DNA of 64,000 bases, taken from positions 498,116-562,115 of the forward strand of contig NW_023998564.1 of the NCBI RefSeq assembly GCF_014805625.2. The letters are read 5' to 3'. This DNA comes from Glossina fuscipes. Its lineage: Eukaryota; Arthropoda; Insecta; Diptera; Glossinidae. Every line of letters begins with the position of its first letter. Position 1 is the stretch's first letter. The notes under the pieces are model-generated. The model did no database searches and had not been told where the DNA came from. It saw only the letters and a program-made list of their open reading frames with translations. Positions 1 through 11,036 of the stretch are shown one piece after another. The translations under genes were made by a program, and so were the position numbers.

Positions 1-139
1 TGAATAGTTTTATACAATTTTTATAGGCGTGGCATTCGATTCCACTCGCCGTGCGAACAGGTTTAGCTTTTAATTGAGGCAGCAGTATCTTTTTTGCATC
101 TTGAGGTACGGCGGCATAATATCTACCAAACGTGGTGAA
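1..139 (-). other. Unidentified open frame running off the window edge
   Basis: On the minus strand a frame is open from about 139 to base 1, with a protein-like composition (it includes RYYAAVPQDAKKILLPQLK). There is no start codon; the frame opens after a TAA. I do not recognise the family. It lies back-to-back with the ATPAF2-like fragment on the other strand and may be another host-gene fragment, or chance. Confidence 0.2.
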
Positions 140-164
140 CTTTCTAAGCCGTACTTACATGATT

Positions 165-371
165 TACGTGATTTCATTCGATTTATATCAACGTCTGCAC
201 GTTGATAAAGCAGTCACTTTGGCGAGATTGGAGGAAGAATACCAGTCGAAGTTTTGGGGTCGTGTAGAATGGTCACACGATCTAAATCAACAAGAATCAC
301 AAGCACGTTTAGCCGCCGCAGTTTTATTCGTACATCTTAATAGGTCCGAGTATTTTGTGAAGGGTGAATAA
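165..371 (+). pseudogene. ATPAF2-like (ATP12, F1-ATPase assembly factor) C-terminal fragment
   Basis: The frame reads ...LHVDKAVTLARLEEEYQ, then SKFWGRVEWSHDLNQQE, then SQARLAAAVLFVHLN. This is the conserved C-terminal helical part of ATPAF2/Atp12, the mitochondrial chaperone that binds the F1 alpha subunit during ATP synthase assembly. About 60 residues are recognisable. Upstream of 'DLYQRLHVDKAV' similarity stops without a clear splice acceptor, and the frame ends after VKGE with a TAA. The N-terminal ATP12 domain is absent from the window. I infer a truncated copy or isolated exon of a host gene. A genuine last exon with the remainder lying before base 1 is less likely, because no acceptor AG sits at the edge. 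Confidence 0.65.
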
Positions 372-2084
372 TTTTCGTTTTTCTTTTTGCAAAAGGATCA
401 TGCTGAATTTGCATAATTCTGTCACACTTCAAAGTGGGTGCATAATGATGATATGCAATCACACTACAATCTATGTATTAACAATAAATCAACTCTACCT
501 AATAAGCGTGTCTAACTTAGTAGTATCTAAATTAACTTTTAATTCGGCCAGACGATATTGAAAATAGTTCGGATCGTATCACTTGTTCCTTCCCACATAA
601 CGCCTTACTTTGAGCAGTCATTAAAACAGTGCAATTTGTCAACAAAAATCTCTTAGCAAACGTTTTTTGGCGTTCTAATTTGGTATGACAACTTTAAATT
701 GGATGGGCAATTTGTTGCATTTTTGTCACATGACCATTTCGATGAAAACTGAATCTTTAGACCGTTAAAAGAGGTAATCCTCAATCATTTTTGATGAAAA
801 TTCGTTCATAAAGAACATTTGATATAAAAATAAACCTTATCGGATTTGGACCACGAAAGTCTATTTTTCGGATCTCAATCTCTATAAGGTTTCCAATGAA
901 AACTAAGGTTTTATATTCAAAAGAGGTTTATTTTTTAATATTTTATGATGAATATTTATCCTTAGTAAATCAACCATAAGAAATCTATGTTACATAAATC
1001 TATTCTTTGGACTACATTATATGCATGTACCTCGGTTCTCATGACGACAAAGCTTACTTCGTGGCTTGTCATGAAAATAATAAACTCTTTGAGATGTGAT
1101 TTAAGTTTACCAAATTTAGATCACATTGAAGCTCCAGCGCCCTCCACTAACAGAGCTTTCATAAAAATTATGAATTTTAAGTAAGTGAAGTGTCGTAGAG
1201 TACTTAAAGATCAGCCATTCCCGACTACAGCATACTTAGTTTTTCATAATTTATAATAATGTTAAATTGAACTTTATTTTTAAGAATTTACTTTATTCAG
1301 CAGCTACTTTATAGGTGCTAAATTGCAAATGTAAATAAATATATAAATAATAATAAATAAGGCGGACAGGATAAACGCCAATTTATGCTAATTCAGAATA
1401 TGTATATTTTAACGAGCGTACTGCATTTTTGTAGTTATCTATATGCAGATTCTTCCATGGCTGACATAAAAAAGTATGAAGCACGAAACTTGCATTAGCT
1501 TTGTCATAACTTTTTAACTTCCCTAAATACTAACAGAAAGTAGGTGAACGGCAAGAAAGGGTTACGTAGCATAATTTACCGCTAATCAAACTTACATCAG
1601 ATGTGACGACAATTAGTTCATATTTTTATAAAAAGTTGCCTTACTATTCCTATTTGTGAAACTGTGAATCTAATGAAGTAGAAATTTTGGGAACTTTAAC
1701 AATTTGAGTTCTTTGTAAAAAAAGTCGGAAGCGAATAGTTTGTTGTTGTACAATGTTGTGGTGAGTCGTGCGAAATAGACACGATGAAATTTCAAACCGT
1801 AAAAAAGCATAGGCGCTAAATTCGAATACTCTCTCTCCACACCTCCATTTGGAGGCTGCATTTGCGAAATATCAGGAAAGCCATTGATGGTTGATTCTCC
1901 AGCAAAATTCTTGGCATCCCATTTCAAACTCTGTCTAGAAATTCTCGAAGAACTGAATTAGAATGCGCTGTTACGCAATCCACAACAATATAAGACGACT
2001 GTGGCAATGGAAGAACAAGAAAGAAAACTACGTTAGGTTGTGTCTGAATCTTTTATACTATTGACGGACGGGGTTTCTGTCTTT
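372..2084. other. No gene seen; degenerate repeat sequence
   Basis: AT-rich sequence with no convincing gene. Bases 660-960 look like the 3' part of the type A dispersed repeat described elsewhere (phrases such as 'atttggacca' and 'gaaaact' recur). A minus-strand frame of 85 codons at 1670-1927 has no recognisable domain. Confidence 0.5.
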
Positions 2085-2440
2085 TCCATTTTGTGTACAC
2101 ATACTTTTCGATCACCCATCACCGAAGTATGAAGGGTATACTCATTTTGTTAAAACGTTTGCAGCGCCCAAAAGAAAGCATCAGAAACCTTACAAAGTAT
2201 ATATATATTCTTGATCTGCATCAAATTCTCTCAAATTTAAGCATGCCCACCTGTCCGTCTGTGTATTTACTGTTGTAGACGTTCTCCTGGAGGCAAAAAG
2301 GAAGCTGTCAACTTCAAACTCGTCAGAAGCGTTGAGAGTTCTTGCACGCAGGTTGGTATTGAAAACGGATTAAATCGGCTGGAGGACACGCCTACAGTAC
2401 TACGTAAAGTGAGAACACCTCTGCTGTCTTTCAAAAACAA
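2085..2440 (+). repeat. Type B dispersed repeat, copy 1
   Basis: Shares ordered blocks with copies at 57.1 and 56.0 kb: 'aaaacgtttgcagcgc', 'acaaagtat...', 'ttcttgat(c)...gcatcaaattct', 'tccgtctg' and 'cttgcacgcaggt'. Non-coding, probably a non-autonomous transposable element. Complete ends were not defined. Confidence 0.6.
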
Positions 2441-2474
2441 TGAAAAATTCCATCTGCCTCTCATTCAACTCATA

Positions 2475-3560
2475 CCAGGCTCGATATGACTTTAGCAATT
2501 CTGCCAGTACGTAGTTTTGAGATTAGAGCTCCGAGCTTTTGTGAAAATAGTGTGCACCATCATTCTTCAAAAATTTCGGCACATCTATGAATCATATTTA
2601 GATCGTCCAAGCCAATATACATTTGTTTTTCTGTTCCGTACCGATCACTTCGTGTCGAAGCCTTTTATTTCTTTCTTTCTATTTACTGCGTAAAATGTTA
2701 TACTTCCCTCTTTCGCTGGTGAGTATAGAAATTTTATTTTATTTTATATCTCCTCACAGATAATGGCGAATACAAATGTCATAGTAGGTGGCACTAGCTT
2801 ACTTTTCGATATGGTTGAACTGCCTAAAGAACGACTCATAAGACGGATAATATTCTCATTCCAGGACTTACTTGGTAATAAAAACGAACTTCAAATTGAA
2901 GGCATAAACTATTAATGAAAAATTTTTAAACAGTGTCACTTGGAAGTACTGCCGGTCTTTTTTTGGGCTTCAGTGTCATGTCGTTAGCGGAATTTCTCTA
3001 TTACTTTGTCTTAAAAACTATAAACCTTCTAAAAAGATACTAAGGAACAACAATCAACAACGACAACCGACGTTGAACAATTCAGTTTTCACACAATTTT
3101 CGATTAGAAAGCACTTTTTCTCATAAAAAAAATTATTTTTACTATATTGTTTAAATTAACGCATAAGGCAAATGGAAATGGAGAAGGTGGACAGCTACGA
3201 ATGAAATGTGAAAAATGGAAAAAGAAGATATGGTATATTGAACTATAAGGCAACGCATACTTAAATTTTTCAAATATTTACTTCCAATCGAGTCATTCGC
3301 CATTTTTTGAAAAAATCGCTGTCAAGCGACTTTACCCGCTTTATTGGCCATGGCACGAAACGCCAATGTTTCATAGTTGAATTGCGATTTATTAAAACTA
3401 ATTTTTCAAATTACTGCATTAAAACGTATTATATTAAAGCTAATTTCAAATAATGGAACAACGAATAAAAATCAGTAACGGTCTTCGATAGTGAGATAGT
3501 TTTTTAGTTTTTTAGACATGTGTATGTATTCTATATATCACTTTTAGTATCACTTTTTTA
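2475..3560. other. No gene or named element seen
   Basis: AT-rich intergenic sequence. I see no long coding frame, structured RNA or clear repeat boundary. Confidence 0.4.
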
Positions 3561-3567
3561 TTTTAAT

Positions 3568-3872
3568 GTCACCAATCTTTCAGGGGATGCCACGTAGAGA
3601 AAAGCCCCGTTGCCGATGTTTGACGGTTCACCATCGAAACACAAGAAATCTCGTGAGCGGTCGTTAAGTGTTAAGAGTTAAGATTCTGAAAAAGATACAG
3701 ATAGCTGGCGCCTGCAGCCTAGTGGATGTGTGCCTAATCGAATAATGTTATGCCTTTACCAACTAACTCACTTTAGCAACGAACAAAGAAAAGTTTACCG
3801 CATTTGAGATTTGAACACGTTGGAGACGCTGACCACCAAGTGGCGGTTCTTATATGTCCAGCTACTCTGGCG
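3568..3872 (-). mobile_element. tRNA-derived SINE (family 1), minus-strand copy
   Basis: The segment is the reverse complement of 21553-21863 over almost its whole length. Read on the minus strand, its head has a tRNA-like A box (AGTAGCTG.. near 3865) and a B box (GTGTTCAAATCTC, reverse of bases around 3810). Together these indicate an RNA polymerase III promoter of tRNA origin. The body is about 300 bp and non-coding. Mobilisation would depend on a LINE reverse transcriptase. Confidence 0.65.
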
Positions 3873-4021
3873 TATATATTCTCAATAATTCGAAAAATGT
3901 GAGAATAAGCGTCCACATTTGTTTAGATTTGTTGAATAATTGTTCAAGTATTTGTATAAAAATTGCGCGCATACGAGAGTAAGCGTATAAAATTGAAAAT
4001 GATTCTCAATAATTCAATAAT

Positions 4022-4318
4022 AGTTGTGTTGAAAATGTACAAAAATCTTTGGATGGAATGGGATTAGTAGATATCGATCGTAACGAAGGACGCGTTATTG
4101 TACATACCGTGGCGCCTTGGTCAAGAATACAAGAGAAAATTGAAAACACCGGACGTAAAGCGGTATTAGCGGGCTTTGGCGGACAATCTGCTGTTTCAAT
4201 TATAAATAACACTGGCAGTGATGTAGATCATACTAGCATTCAACGAGTTGTACGATTCACAGCCATAACCAACGATCAACCAGGTGTAGTAGTAGATGGG
4301 GTAATAGATGGCTTATAA
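4022..4318 (+). pseudogene. Ccs: CCS (copper chaperone for superoxide dismutase) N-terminal fragment
   Basis: The frame reads CVENVQKSLDGMG, then GRVIVHTVAPWSRIQ, ENTGRKAVLAGFGG, and after a linker VRFTAI and VVVDGVIDGL. CCS has an Atx1-like copper-binding domain I followed by a SOD-like domain II. This piece covers domain I from the second cysteine of its MxCxxC-type site onward, plus the first strands of domain II. An AG at 4022-4023 could be the original acceptor of exon 2. The frame meets a TAA directly after DGL, just where the family continues into the SOD-like core, and no downstream exon was found. The first metal-binding cysteine, the SOD-like core and domain III are missing. I infer a truncated pseudogene fragment. 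Confidence 0.75.
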
Positions 4319-5200
4319 GTTTTGATCTCAGGTTTCATGAATGGCGATGTTGCTGCTTTACAGATCGCACATAAATAAGTTGGAATATTTGTTTAATACA
4401 GTGCTTTGTGAATTTGTCTCAAAATTTCTTTGCAATGTTATCACAAAGAACAGCATTATTCTGGGAACAACGTAAAATCGTTAAATTCCACTCATCTTCA
4501 GCAGGCTCAAAAGTCGTCATAAGTTCTGTATTCTATTGGCAACGGAACTCTCTATGGAATGTACATAACAATGGAAAGTTCTTCACAAAATGTTCAAGTG
4601 TTTAATTGCTCACATATTCAGAAAATTTTAACGTTCGTTCTGGCGAATGACGGATTTGATAAATCAGCATTAGATTGAACTGCTAATTAAAAACGACTGA
4701 TGTCTCAATACAACTTCAAAAGAAAGAAACGCACACTACATAGTGCACTTTGCTTTTCCCTTGCTGCAGTTTCTCTTCTATTTCTTGCAAATACTCCACT
4801 TTAAAAATGCCTCTATGCTCTATTTTCATCGTCTGTGACAATAAAATGCAAAATTACATCAGGAAGTTCAAGCCAATATTATCAAGCTAAATTTTAGTCT
4901 AAGCAATAATTTTGTACCATTTTTAATTTAATTGAGATCCACATTATTGGATTGATATTTATTTCTGTTAAATCGAGCTAATTCCACTTGAAAGCTATTG
5001 TTTCTATACATTTTACAGCTGTTTTCCTTTCTAATTCAACTGGCACGCGTTCTCTCTATGCTTGAAATTTTTTTTGAATTACTCTCAGATGTTTTAAATT
5101 TATAATCGGTTTTTCAATGCAACAGCTGTTAGCAAATTCAGACTGACTCTTTGAATTATTCTCAATTTCAAACATATACAGACTGACTTTTGCAATTATT
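4319..5200. other. No gene; AT-rich, with a 40-bp direct duplication
   Basis: No recognisable gene. At 5139-5201 a segment beginning 'cagactgact' is repeated with a 40-bp period, directly before the poly-T that marks the LINE 3' end. A short open frame near 4520-4680 has no recognisable domain. Confidence 0.4.
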
Positions 5201-5815
5201 CTTTTTTTTTTTTTTTTTTTTTTGTTTGTTTGTTTAGAAATGGATTGGACCAGTTAAGTTAATGTTAGATCCATAATCCAGAAACGAAGTTGAGAGCGAT
5301 TGATGAAAAAATTTAAGCATAGGTAGACTGATGTGGCAGAGTGTTCGCAATGAGAGGCTCTGTTCCGCTGTCAATCCATAAATCACCGTCCTTGTTACTG
5401 TACTGTCAAGATCCGGCTAATAATGCCGATAAAAGTAAAAGTGTAGGCGATTCGTGATTGTAATAGAAATACTAAATGTAAAATTAGAATGAAAACTCAG
5501 CTGATTTGATAAAGGCAGTCAGTTGCTTCAAATGCCTAAAGTTACCAGCACGAAAAATTTCATATAAATTGTTATACAGGTTAAATATATTGAAAGATTG
5601 TCTAAGGATGTCAAACCTCCTGCACTCAAAAATAAGGTGCTCGGCGGTCTCAGTAATATTGCAATCCTCACAGATGTCAGAGGAGGAGATTTGATCATTT
5701 TAAAATAGACCTTGTCGTAGGTGTGATTACTCATAAGACGGTGAAGAACTTTAAATTCCCATGTTGTGAATTTTCCTTTAGGTAGACGCGTGGGTGTCAA
5801 AAAAGGGTAAATTTT

Positions 5816-6682
5816 TTAGAACAGCCGGTCACTTTTTTCTCTAGCTAAAACATGATACTCATCTTTCCATTCTTTTATCATGAGTTTTTTGACTAGCAGA
5901 AAAGCTTCGCTGGGGGGGTAGTTTATGGACAAAACTGTACCATCGAACCTAGCTTGACGAGCGTGGAAGTCAGCTTTTTCATTGATACTAAAACCGCAGT
6001 GACCTGGGATCCAGATGATGTGGCATTTTTCAATACTTGGGTCTTTTAAAAGGTTGTAGATATCGAAGACATACTTATTGAATGGGTCTTTGTTCTTGAT
6101 TAAAATTAGAGCAGATTTGCTGTCAGAGAAAACTACAAATTTTCTTAGCTTAATTTCAGATGCATGGATGATTGCTTGTCTGATGGCCAGAAGTTCAATG
6201 AAAGTGGATGATAGTTCTTGTAGAACTTTGAATTTTCCTATAAGTAAGTTTGGGTATTCAATAATTGAAAAACTAGAGATGTCCGAATTGATAGATCCAT
6301 CCGTTGCGTATATTTTGAAGTTATTTTCGACGAAGTGGTTAAGTTTTTGCAGACAAGCGATTCGAAGACAAGACCACGATCGATTTTTTTTTGAGTTGGT
6401 GATCGAATTAAGTAAGTTTAAATCAACTACCCATTTATCATGATTAATATTATTCCAGGAGGGTATTGAGTTAACATTATTGAAGATGTTACTGAATTTT
6501 TTGAAGCAGTTAGAGTAACTACTGATGACATGATTGTGTCTGGAAGCGACCTCGTCAAAGAAGGCAGGTTTGAAGATTTTTACCTTGAGAAGTTCTTTTG
6601 CAGTTACAAGATAAATTCTCTTAGCAACGGGGAGTTCATAAGAGATGGGACGTAAAATTGATGTTGGTGTTGAGGGGGACAA
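5816..6682 (-). pseudogene. LINE ribonuclease H domain and C-terminus
   Basis: A 288-codon frame. Four acidic/histidine positions of RNase H are visible: TDGS (first Asp), TFIELLA (Glu), FSDSKSAL (Asp), and GHCGFSINEKAD (His and last Asp). RNase H of this group degrades the RNA strand of the cDNA hybrid. The active-site residues are intact, but the frame is separated from the reverse transcriptase frame (ending at 6808) by about 125 bases with a frameshift, so the original ORF2 polyprotein cannot be made. Confidence 0.85.
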
Positions 6683-6807
6683 ACCGGTACAACGTCTTAG
6701 GATTGAGTGTTGAAAGGTTTGTATTTTTTTTAATGTATACGCAGGAGCGTTACACGATGTAGAGTAGGGATATTCAATTTTGGATCTAACAATAGATTTG
6801 TAAACGT

Positions 6808-8010
6808 TTAATATGGGGGTTTAGGTGGGAGTCCGGTGTGATTGTTGGTCAGAAGTTTGATTACATTTGAGCCTGTGTTGCAATTTTCAAGGCTATCCTT
6901 GTAATGCTCTTGCGCGATTAAACTTGAGTTGATTATTCTGCCCAAAAATTTAAAAAAGGAAGACGGACTGATTTTTATACCATTGATTGTAATGTAACAA
7001 ATTTTTTTGGGACCCTTAGCAAAGCGAATGACTTTTGATTTTTCCGGGTTGAAAGTTAGATTTAAGTCTGCACAAAGTTTGTGAAAAAGATTGGCTTTAG
7101 TGTCGAGGTTACGGACTGCTTCCATTAATGATTTTCCAGCAGAGATGATGGGGAAATCGTCGGCATATTGAAATAAATGAATAGATTTGTCCTGTAATTG
7201 ATGTAAACCGGCTGTGTATAAATTGAAGAGAACTGGGCTGAGACAGCTACCTTGAGGTAAACCTCCACAAACTTCGACTGTATATGAATCTAATACGAGA
7301 GTTCTCGAGGAAAGAAAGTTGAGAACCCAATGCCTACTTTGTGTCGGGATTTTAAAGCCAGATAGAATTTGACCCAGTTTCGCTAAGTTTACACAGTCGT
7401 AAGCTTTATTAATGTCTAAGCAAAGCATGACTACCTGGTTTCCATTTGCTTTTTCATTTGCAATTGTGAAAAGGACTTCATTAAGGCACATACCGGTGGA
7501 GATATTTTTTTGGTAAGCAAAGGACCTTGACGGGAGAAGGTGTGAGTGACTCAGGAAATTTGTTAGTCTTTCTTTAATCATTTGGTTGGTAATTTTTAGA
7601 AGAACAGGCAAGAGGGATATGGGTCTGAAGTTAGTGAATATTTCAAGATCTTTTCCGGGTTTAGGAATGGGCACTATTTTAATTGTACGCCAAACATTGG
7701 GAAACGAGTTGGTCATCCAGCGCTCATTTATAGCAGATAGCAGGGTTAGAAGGCTTGGCATGGGAAGGACATTTATCATTTCATATTTGATTCCGTCATG
7801 GCCTGCTGCTGTGGACTTCTTTTTCGACTTAAGGACGTGCATGAGTTCATCAAGGGAGAATGCAGAGATGTTTTCCATCCGAGAGTTAAGTAAGGAGGTT
7901 TGGAGACCACATGTCGAGGGAACTTGAGCTTTCAGCCATTCAAGGTAGGATTTGTTGTTGAGATCATCCCAAATGGTGTTTGTATTTCTTTTTTGTGGTG
8001 CGATGACCAT
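6808..8010 (-). pseudogene. LINE reverse transcriptase domain
   Basis: A 400-codon frame. RT motifs in order: AGHDGIKYEM, WRTIKIVPIPKPGKD, FRPISLLPVLLKI, SFAYQKNISTGMCLNE, LDINKAYDCVN (first catalytic Asp), GLPQGSCLSPVLFNLY, QYADDF (catalytic YADD) and FLGRII. This polymerase primes on nicked target DNA. A single frameshift near 7980 disconnects it from the upstream linker, which continues in another frame to about 8250 (PWWNELLTSQ..., then NGHRTTKKKYK). The YADD box is intact. Confidence 0.9.
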
Positions 8011-8457
8011 TTAAAAATTTCCAGAATGGCTTTGTATTGCTATTTGAGCATAGCTCTCCGATAATAAGGGCTCGGTGGCATCTTTTGGCTTTTCTAATCG
8101 ATTTCTTCCATTCTTTTTGTGATAACTTGAAATCCTCAAAATTAGAAATATTGGGGTATTTGGAAAATTTTTGTTTAGCAGCCTGTAATCTACGGAATTG
8201 TGAAGTGAGCAGCTCGTTCCACCAAGGTTTTGGTGAGTAGGAATTCGAGATTTGGATGTCGGATTTGGCGTTAATTATTTCTTGTTGAAATGAGCGCTGG
8301 ATAGACTCGACCTGTGGCTCAAGACATACGTGAATGAGATTATTTAGGAGTTTTTTCCTCGAGATAAAGTCATTTATCTTGTACGAGGTAATAGAGGTGG
8401 CATTAAAGAGAATAGGAAGGTGGTGGCTGTTTCCCAGGAAAATTTTTTTTTAACCTC

Positions 8458-8826
8458 TCATTTGAATGTGAGATGGGTTGCGTTAGTGAAAGTAAGATCA
8501 AACACGCTACCACAATTGTTGGTCGTAGAGTGAAAATAGGTAGGTGAATTATCATTCACACAATAGAAGTCACTAGCTTTAATGATTTCTTGCAAGGCTT
8601 TGCCTTTATTGTTTGACACGGAGTCACCAAAGCAAGGGTGTCTTGCATTGAAATCTCCTGCAATTATGACATTGTGGAAACTATTGAGCATATCGCAGAG
8701 ACGATTAAAGTCATCCCGGAAAGATTGAATGGGGATGTTGGGCTTGGAATAGCAAGCGGCAATGACGATATTAGGTTTTAGACAAGAGGTTTTAGCAGAG
8801 CCTGACGGAAGGAATGAAGTAGTCAA
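8458..8826 (-). pseudogene. LINE apurinic-like endonuclease, N-terminally deleted
   Basis: The frame carries IAACYSKP, VIIAGDFNARHPCFGD (metal-binding Asp/Asn) and a C-terminal GSVFDLTF. These are the later motifs of the exonuclease/endonuclease/phosphatase fold that nicks target DNA. The first third of the domain is missing. The sequence passes directly from ORF1-like coding (VDYFIPS near 8815) into it, so an internal deletion removed the end of ORF1 and the start of ORF2. Confidence 0.75.
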
Positions 8827-8829
8827 CTG

Positions 8830-9940
8830 GAATATTGCAATAGTTGAATTTTATATTCTTTGGAATTAGTTTACCCTTGAAACCAATCTTTAGACTGTTT
8901 GTTGGGATGAACATTTCTCTGTCTGCAGGGTCTCTTCTGAGGATTCTTGTAACAGAAATGATTTCAATATCAGAGGTAGCTGAGTTGAGAAAGTCCTCTT
9001 CCTTAATTGAAGGTGGAATGTTTTCTACGATCCCAAATTTTTCTGTGAAAATTCTAGGGATGTAGGCCTTGCAAGACTTTGGACCAAAATCATTGTTTAT
9101 TATAAAGTTTTTGGCTCAACCGCAGTGGCAAAACCAAGTTTGGCTTTGCCATTGCTTTGGTTTTGATATTAATCAAACCATCCAATTTGAGATCTTTGAT
9201 GTGTTCGAAAAAAAATAAATCTGAGTTAAGGCGAAAAGGTTTCTCTAGGTTATTGTTACATACTTCAATGCATACGTAGCACTCACCGGTCGTGTCATCA
9301 CTGTAACGATTTGGACTAGTTCTTTCCGTTTAAGGGACTACGATTATTGTTACTGTTCACAGAGCTGTCTTTATTGGAAGGTTAATACTTAGAGGGAGCG
9401 ATCGGGGACTTTAAGGAGGTGGTATTGACATCCTCGGTCAAGTCTTTTACGGATGAATTATTCTTATCAGAGATGATCTTTTTGAGACCTTCGTTCTGGT
9501 TTGTGTTTTTTCTTTTAAATGAATCCTTGCTATGCGTGATTCGAACAAAATTTTCGAAATCATCATCGTTTGATAACATGCTTGAGAGCCTCACACCCTT
9601 GAGGGGCGGGCGACTTTTAGGTTTCGTGCTAGATTAAAGGCAAGAGAAAAGGATCAACTGACTTACCGAGAAAAGAAGGAATATGGAAATCAGCCGTTTT
9701 TGGTGGAACCAACAGAGACAGAGAAGAACAAAGCCTTGTAAGTTAAAGCAGTATTAAGAATTTGACAGGAATCGCCGCTACTTGAGGTCCAATGTACAGG
9801 TGAGTTGACGAAGTGAGTTTTGTCAGAATGAGGTTGAAGACAGCAGGTGGTGCTGCGCAATCTGCGGAGATGCACAAGGACGTCGAAGATTTGTTGATTT
9901 TGTTTAAATGCCGCAACTTCACTATATATATTTTCACTAC
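8830..9940 (-). pseudogene. LINE ORF1 (nucleic-acid-binding protein), broken
   Basis: Successive minus-strand frames encode an ORF1-like protein. The order is an N-terminal part (9937-9690), an acidic/lysine-rich stretch (9594-9382), GECYVCIEVCNNNLEKP (about 9290-9240), then IPRIFTEKFGIVE and a run to LKIGFKGKLIPKN (about 9050-8850). The last blocks resemble the domain that precedes the zinc knuckles in I-factor-type ORF1; the knuckles themselves are deleted. Assignment rests on position and these blocks. Confidence 0.6.
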
Positions 9941-9960
9941 TCTTCATTAGTGAACGTTTT

Positions 9961-10742
9961 TTCGCAAGAAGCCATTGTAATGTGTTTTATAAATGACGGA
10001 AAGTTGATCGAACTTGATTTTTTCAGAGGAAGCAAAAATCCTAAATGCACTTTAGCCCTACTTTGATTCCCTTAGGTCAATTGCGAAAATGTATTAATGA
10101 TTTTCAATTAGTTGCTGGGTATGTCAGTTTTATCTTTGGTTTCTCAATAGCTATTTTGAGATAAATCGGATTTGTTTGTGTTTTATGTGTGCATTACATG
10201 CATAATAAAACGCACTTGTGTGCGTCCATGTTCTCTTCAATCAACCCAATTGGAAACTAAGGCATAAAATAATAAGTTTGGAGTCACATAACAATTTAGG
10301 AATTTGAGTAAAAGTTAGCATTGCGGAGAAATCATAAATCTTAGCGCCTTTTGTTCAGTCTTTTCTTGCACTTCACTGCACTTTAAATAATATTAAATTT
10401 ATCAAAGAGACGATTAATGTTTCTAACGATGCAGCAAGACAAAAGATTTAGAAAATAGCGGAAATCCTTTGCTTGTTCTTCTCTTTTGTTTCTTTTGCCA
10501 CATTCTTCATGTAAGACTTTTAATTTGATTGCTATATTATTTGTAATTTGCTATATTTGTAATCATTTGATTTTGTTTTTTTTTTCAGTAACATCGCCGC
10601 TCATCCCAAGTTGTCTCTCTTATTCACCGCAATTTTCCTATGGCTCCTCTCTTCACAGAAGTCTTCTTTAATTTATGTTTAATTTATTAATAAATTATAA
10701 TTTCTTATAATTTTATTTATAATTTATGTTTAATAATTTATT
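9961..10742. other. No gene seen
   Basis: AT-rich sequence beyond the LINE 5' end. The last 9 bases (10734-10742, TAATTTATT) repeat on the far side of the adjacent SINE and are its probable target-site duplication. Confidence 0.45.
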
Positions 10743-10920
10743 CATTATTATTATTATTATTATTAATTTCGCCAGAGAAATAAATTGTAAGGCTAAACTC
10801 TTAAAGCACTAGCATTGAAGGCTATCGGCTTTTATTAAAAACTCTACCGCACTTGAGATTCGAACCCACGACCATTGAGTTGCTCGTCGAGATTCCTCGC
10901 CTTCGGCCACTCAGGCAGAT
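10743..10920 (-). mobile_element. tRNA-derived SINE (family 2) with TAA-repeat tail
   Basis: Read on the minus strand it begins CTGCCTGAGTGGCCGAAGGC (A box, Leu/Ser-tRNA-like), followed by GGTTCGAATC (B box). A 70-bp body follows, containing AGCCGATAGCC and GCTAGTGCT, and it ends in (AAT)n. The 9-bp direct repeat TAATTTATT at 10734-10742 and 10921-10929 is a plausible target-site duplication. The 3' body and TAA tail match the 3' end of the I-type LINE at 23.2 kb, the usual sign of a SINE that borrows a partner LINE's reverse transcriptase. Confidence 0.8.
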
Positions 10921-11036
10921 TAATTTATTTATAAATTATTGCTTATCTCTAATTGTCCTTTTAATTTTTTTTTATTTCTCTTTCTATCTTTTCTTGTCGT
11001 GTTTGACAATATAATTTAAAGAGAATCGTTGTAAAG

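Larger units (their letters stand above)
5202..9960 (-). mobile_element. Near-full-length RNase H-bearing non-LTR retrotransposon (I-type/related clade), inactive
   Basis: On the minus strand, 5' to 3', I read an ORF1-like region (about 9940-8830), an endonuclease remnant (8826-8458), a linker, a reverse transcriptase (8010-6808), a thumb, and a ribonuclease H domain (6682-5816). It ends in a run of about 22 T on the plus strand near 5202, that is, a poly(A) tail. Several frameshifts, and a deletion joining ORF1 to the endonuclease, make it inactive. RNase H downstream of the RT is typical of the I, Loa and R1 groups; the RT sequence looks most I-like. A target-site duplication was not found. 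Confidence 0.85.

Noticed and set aside
1670..1927. Minus-strand frame of 85 codons with a protein-like composition
   Set aside because: No recognisable family, and no supporting splice or start signals strong enough to call a gene.
6078..6443. Plus-strand 121-codon frame
   Set aside because: Antisense shadow of the LINE RNase H coding strand.
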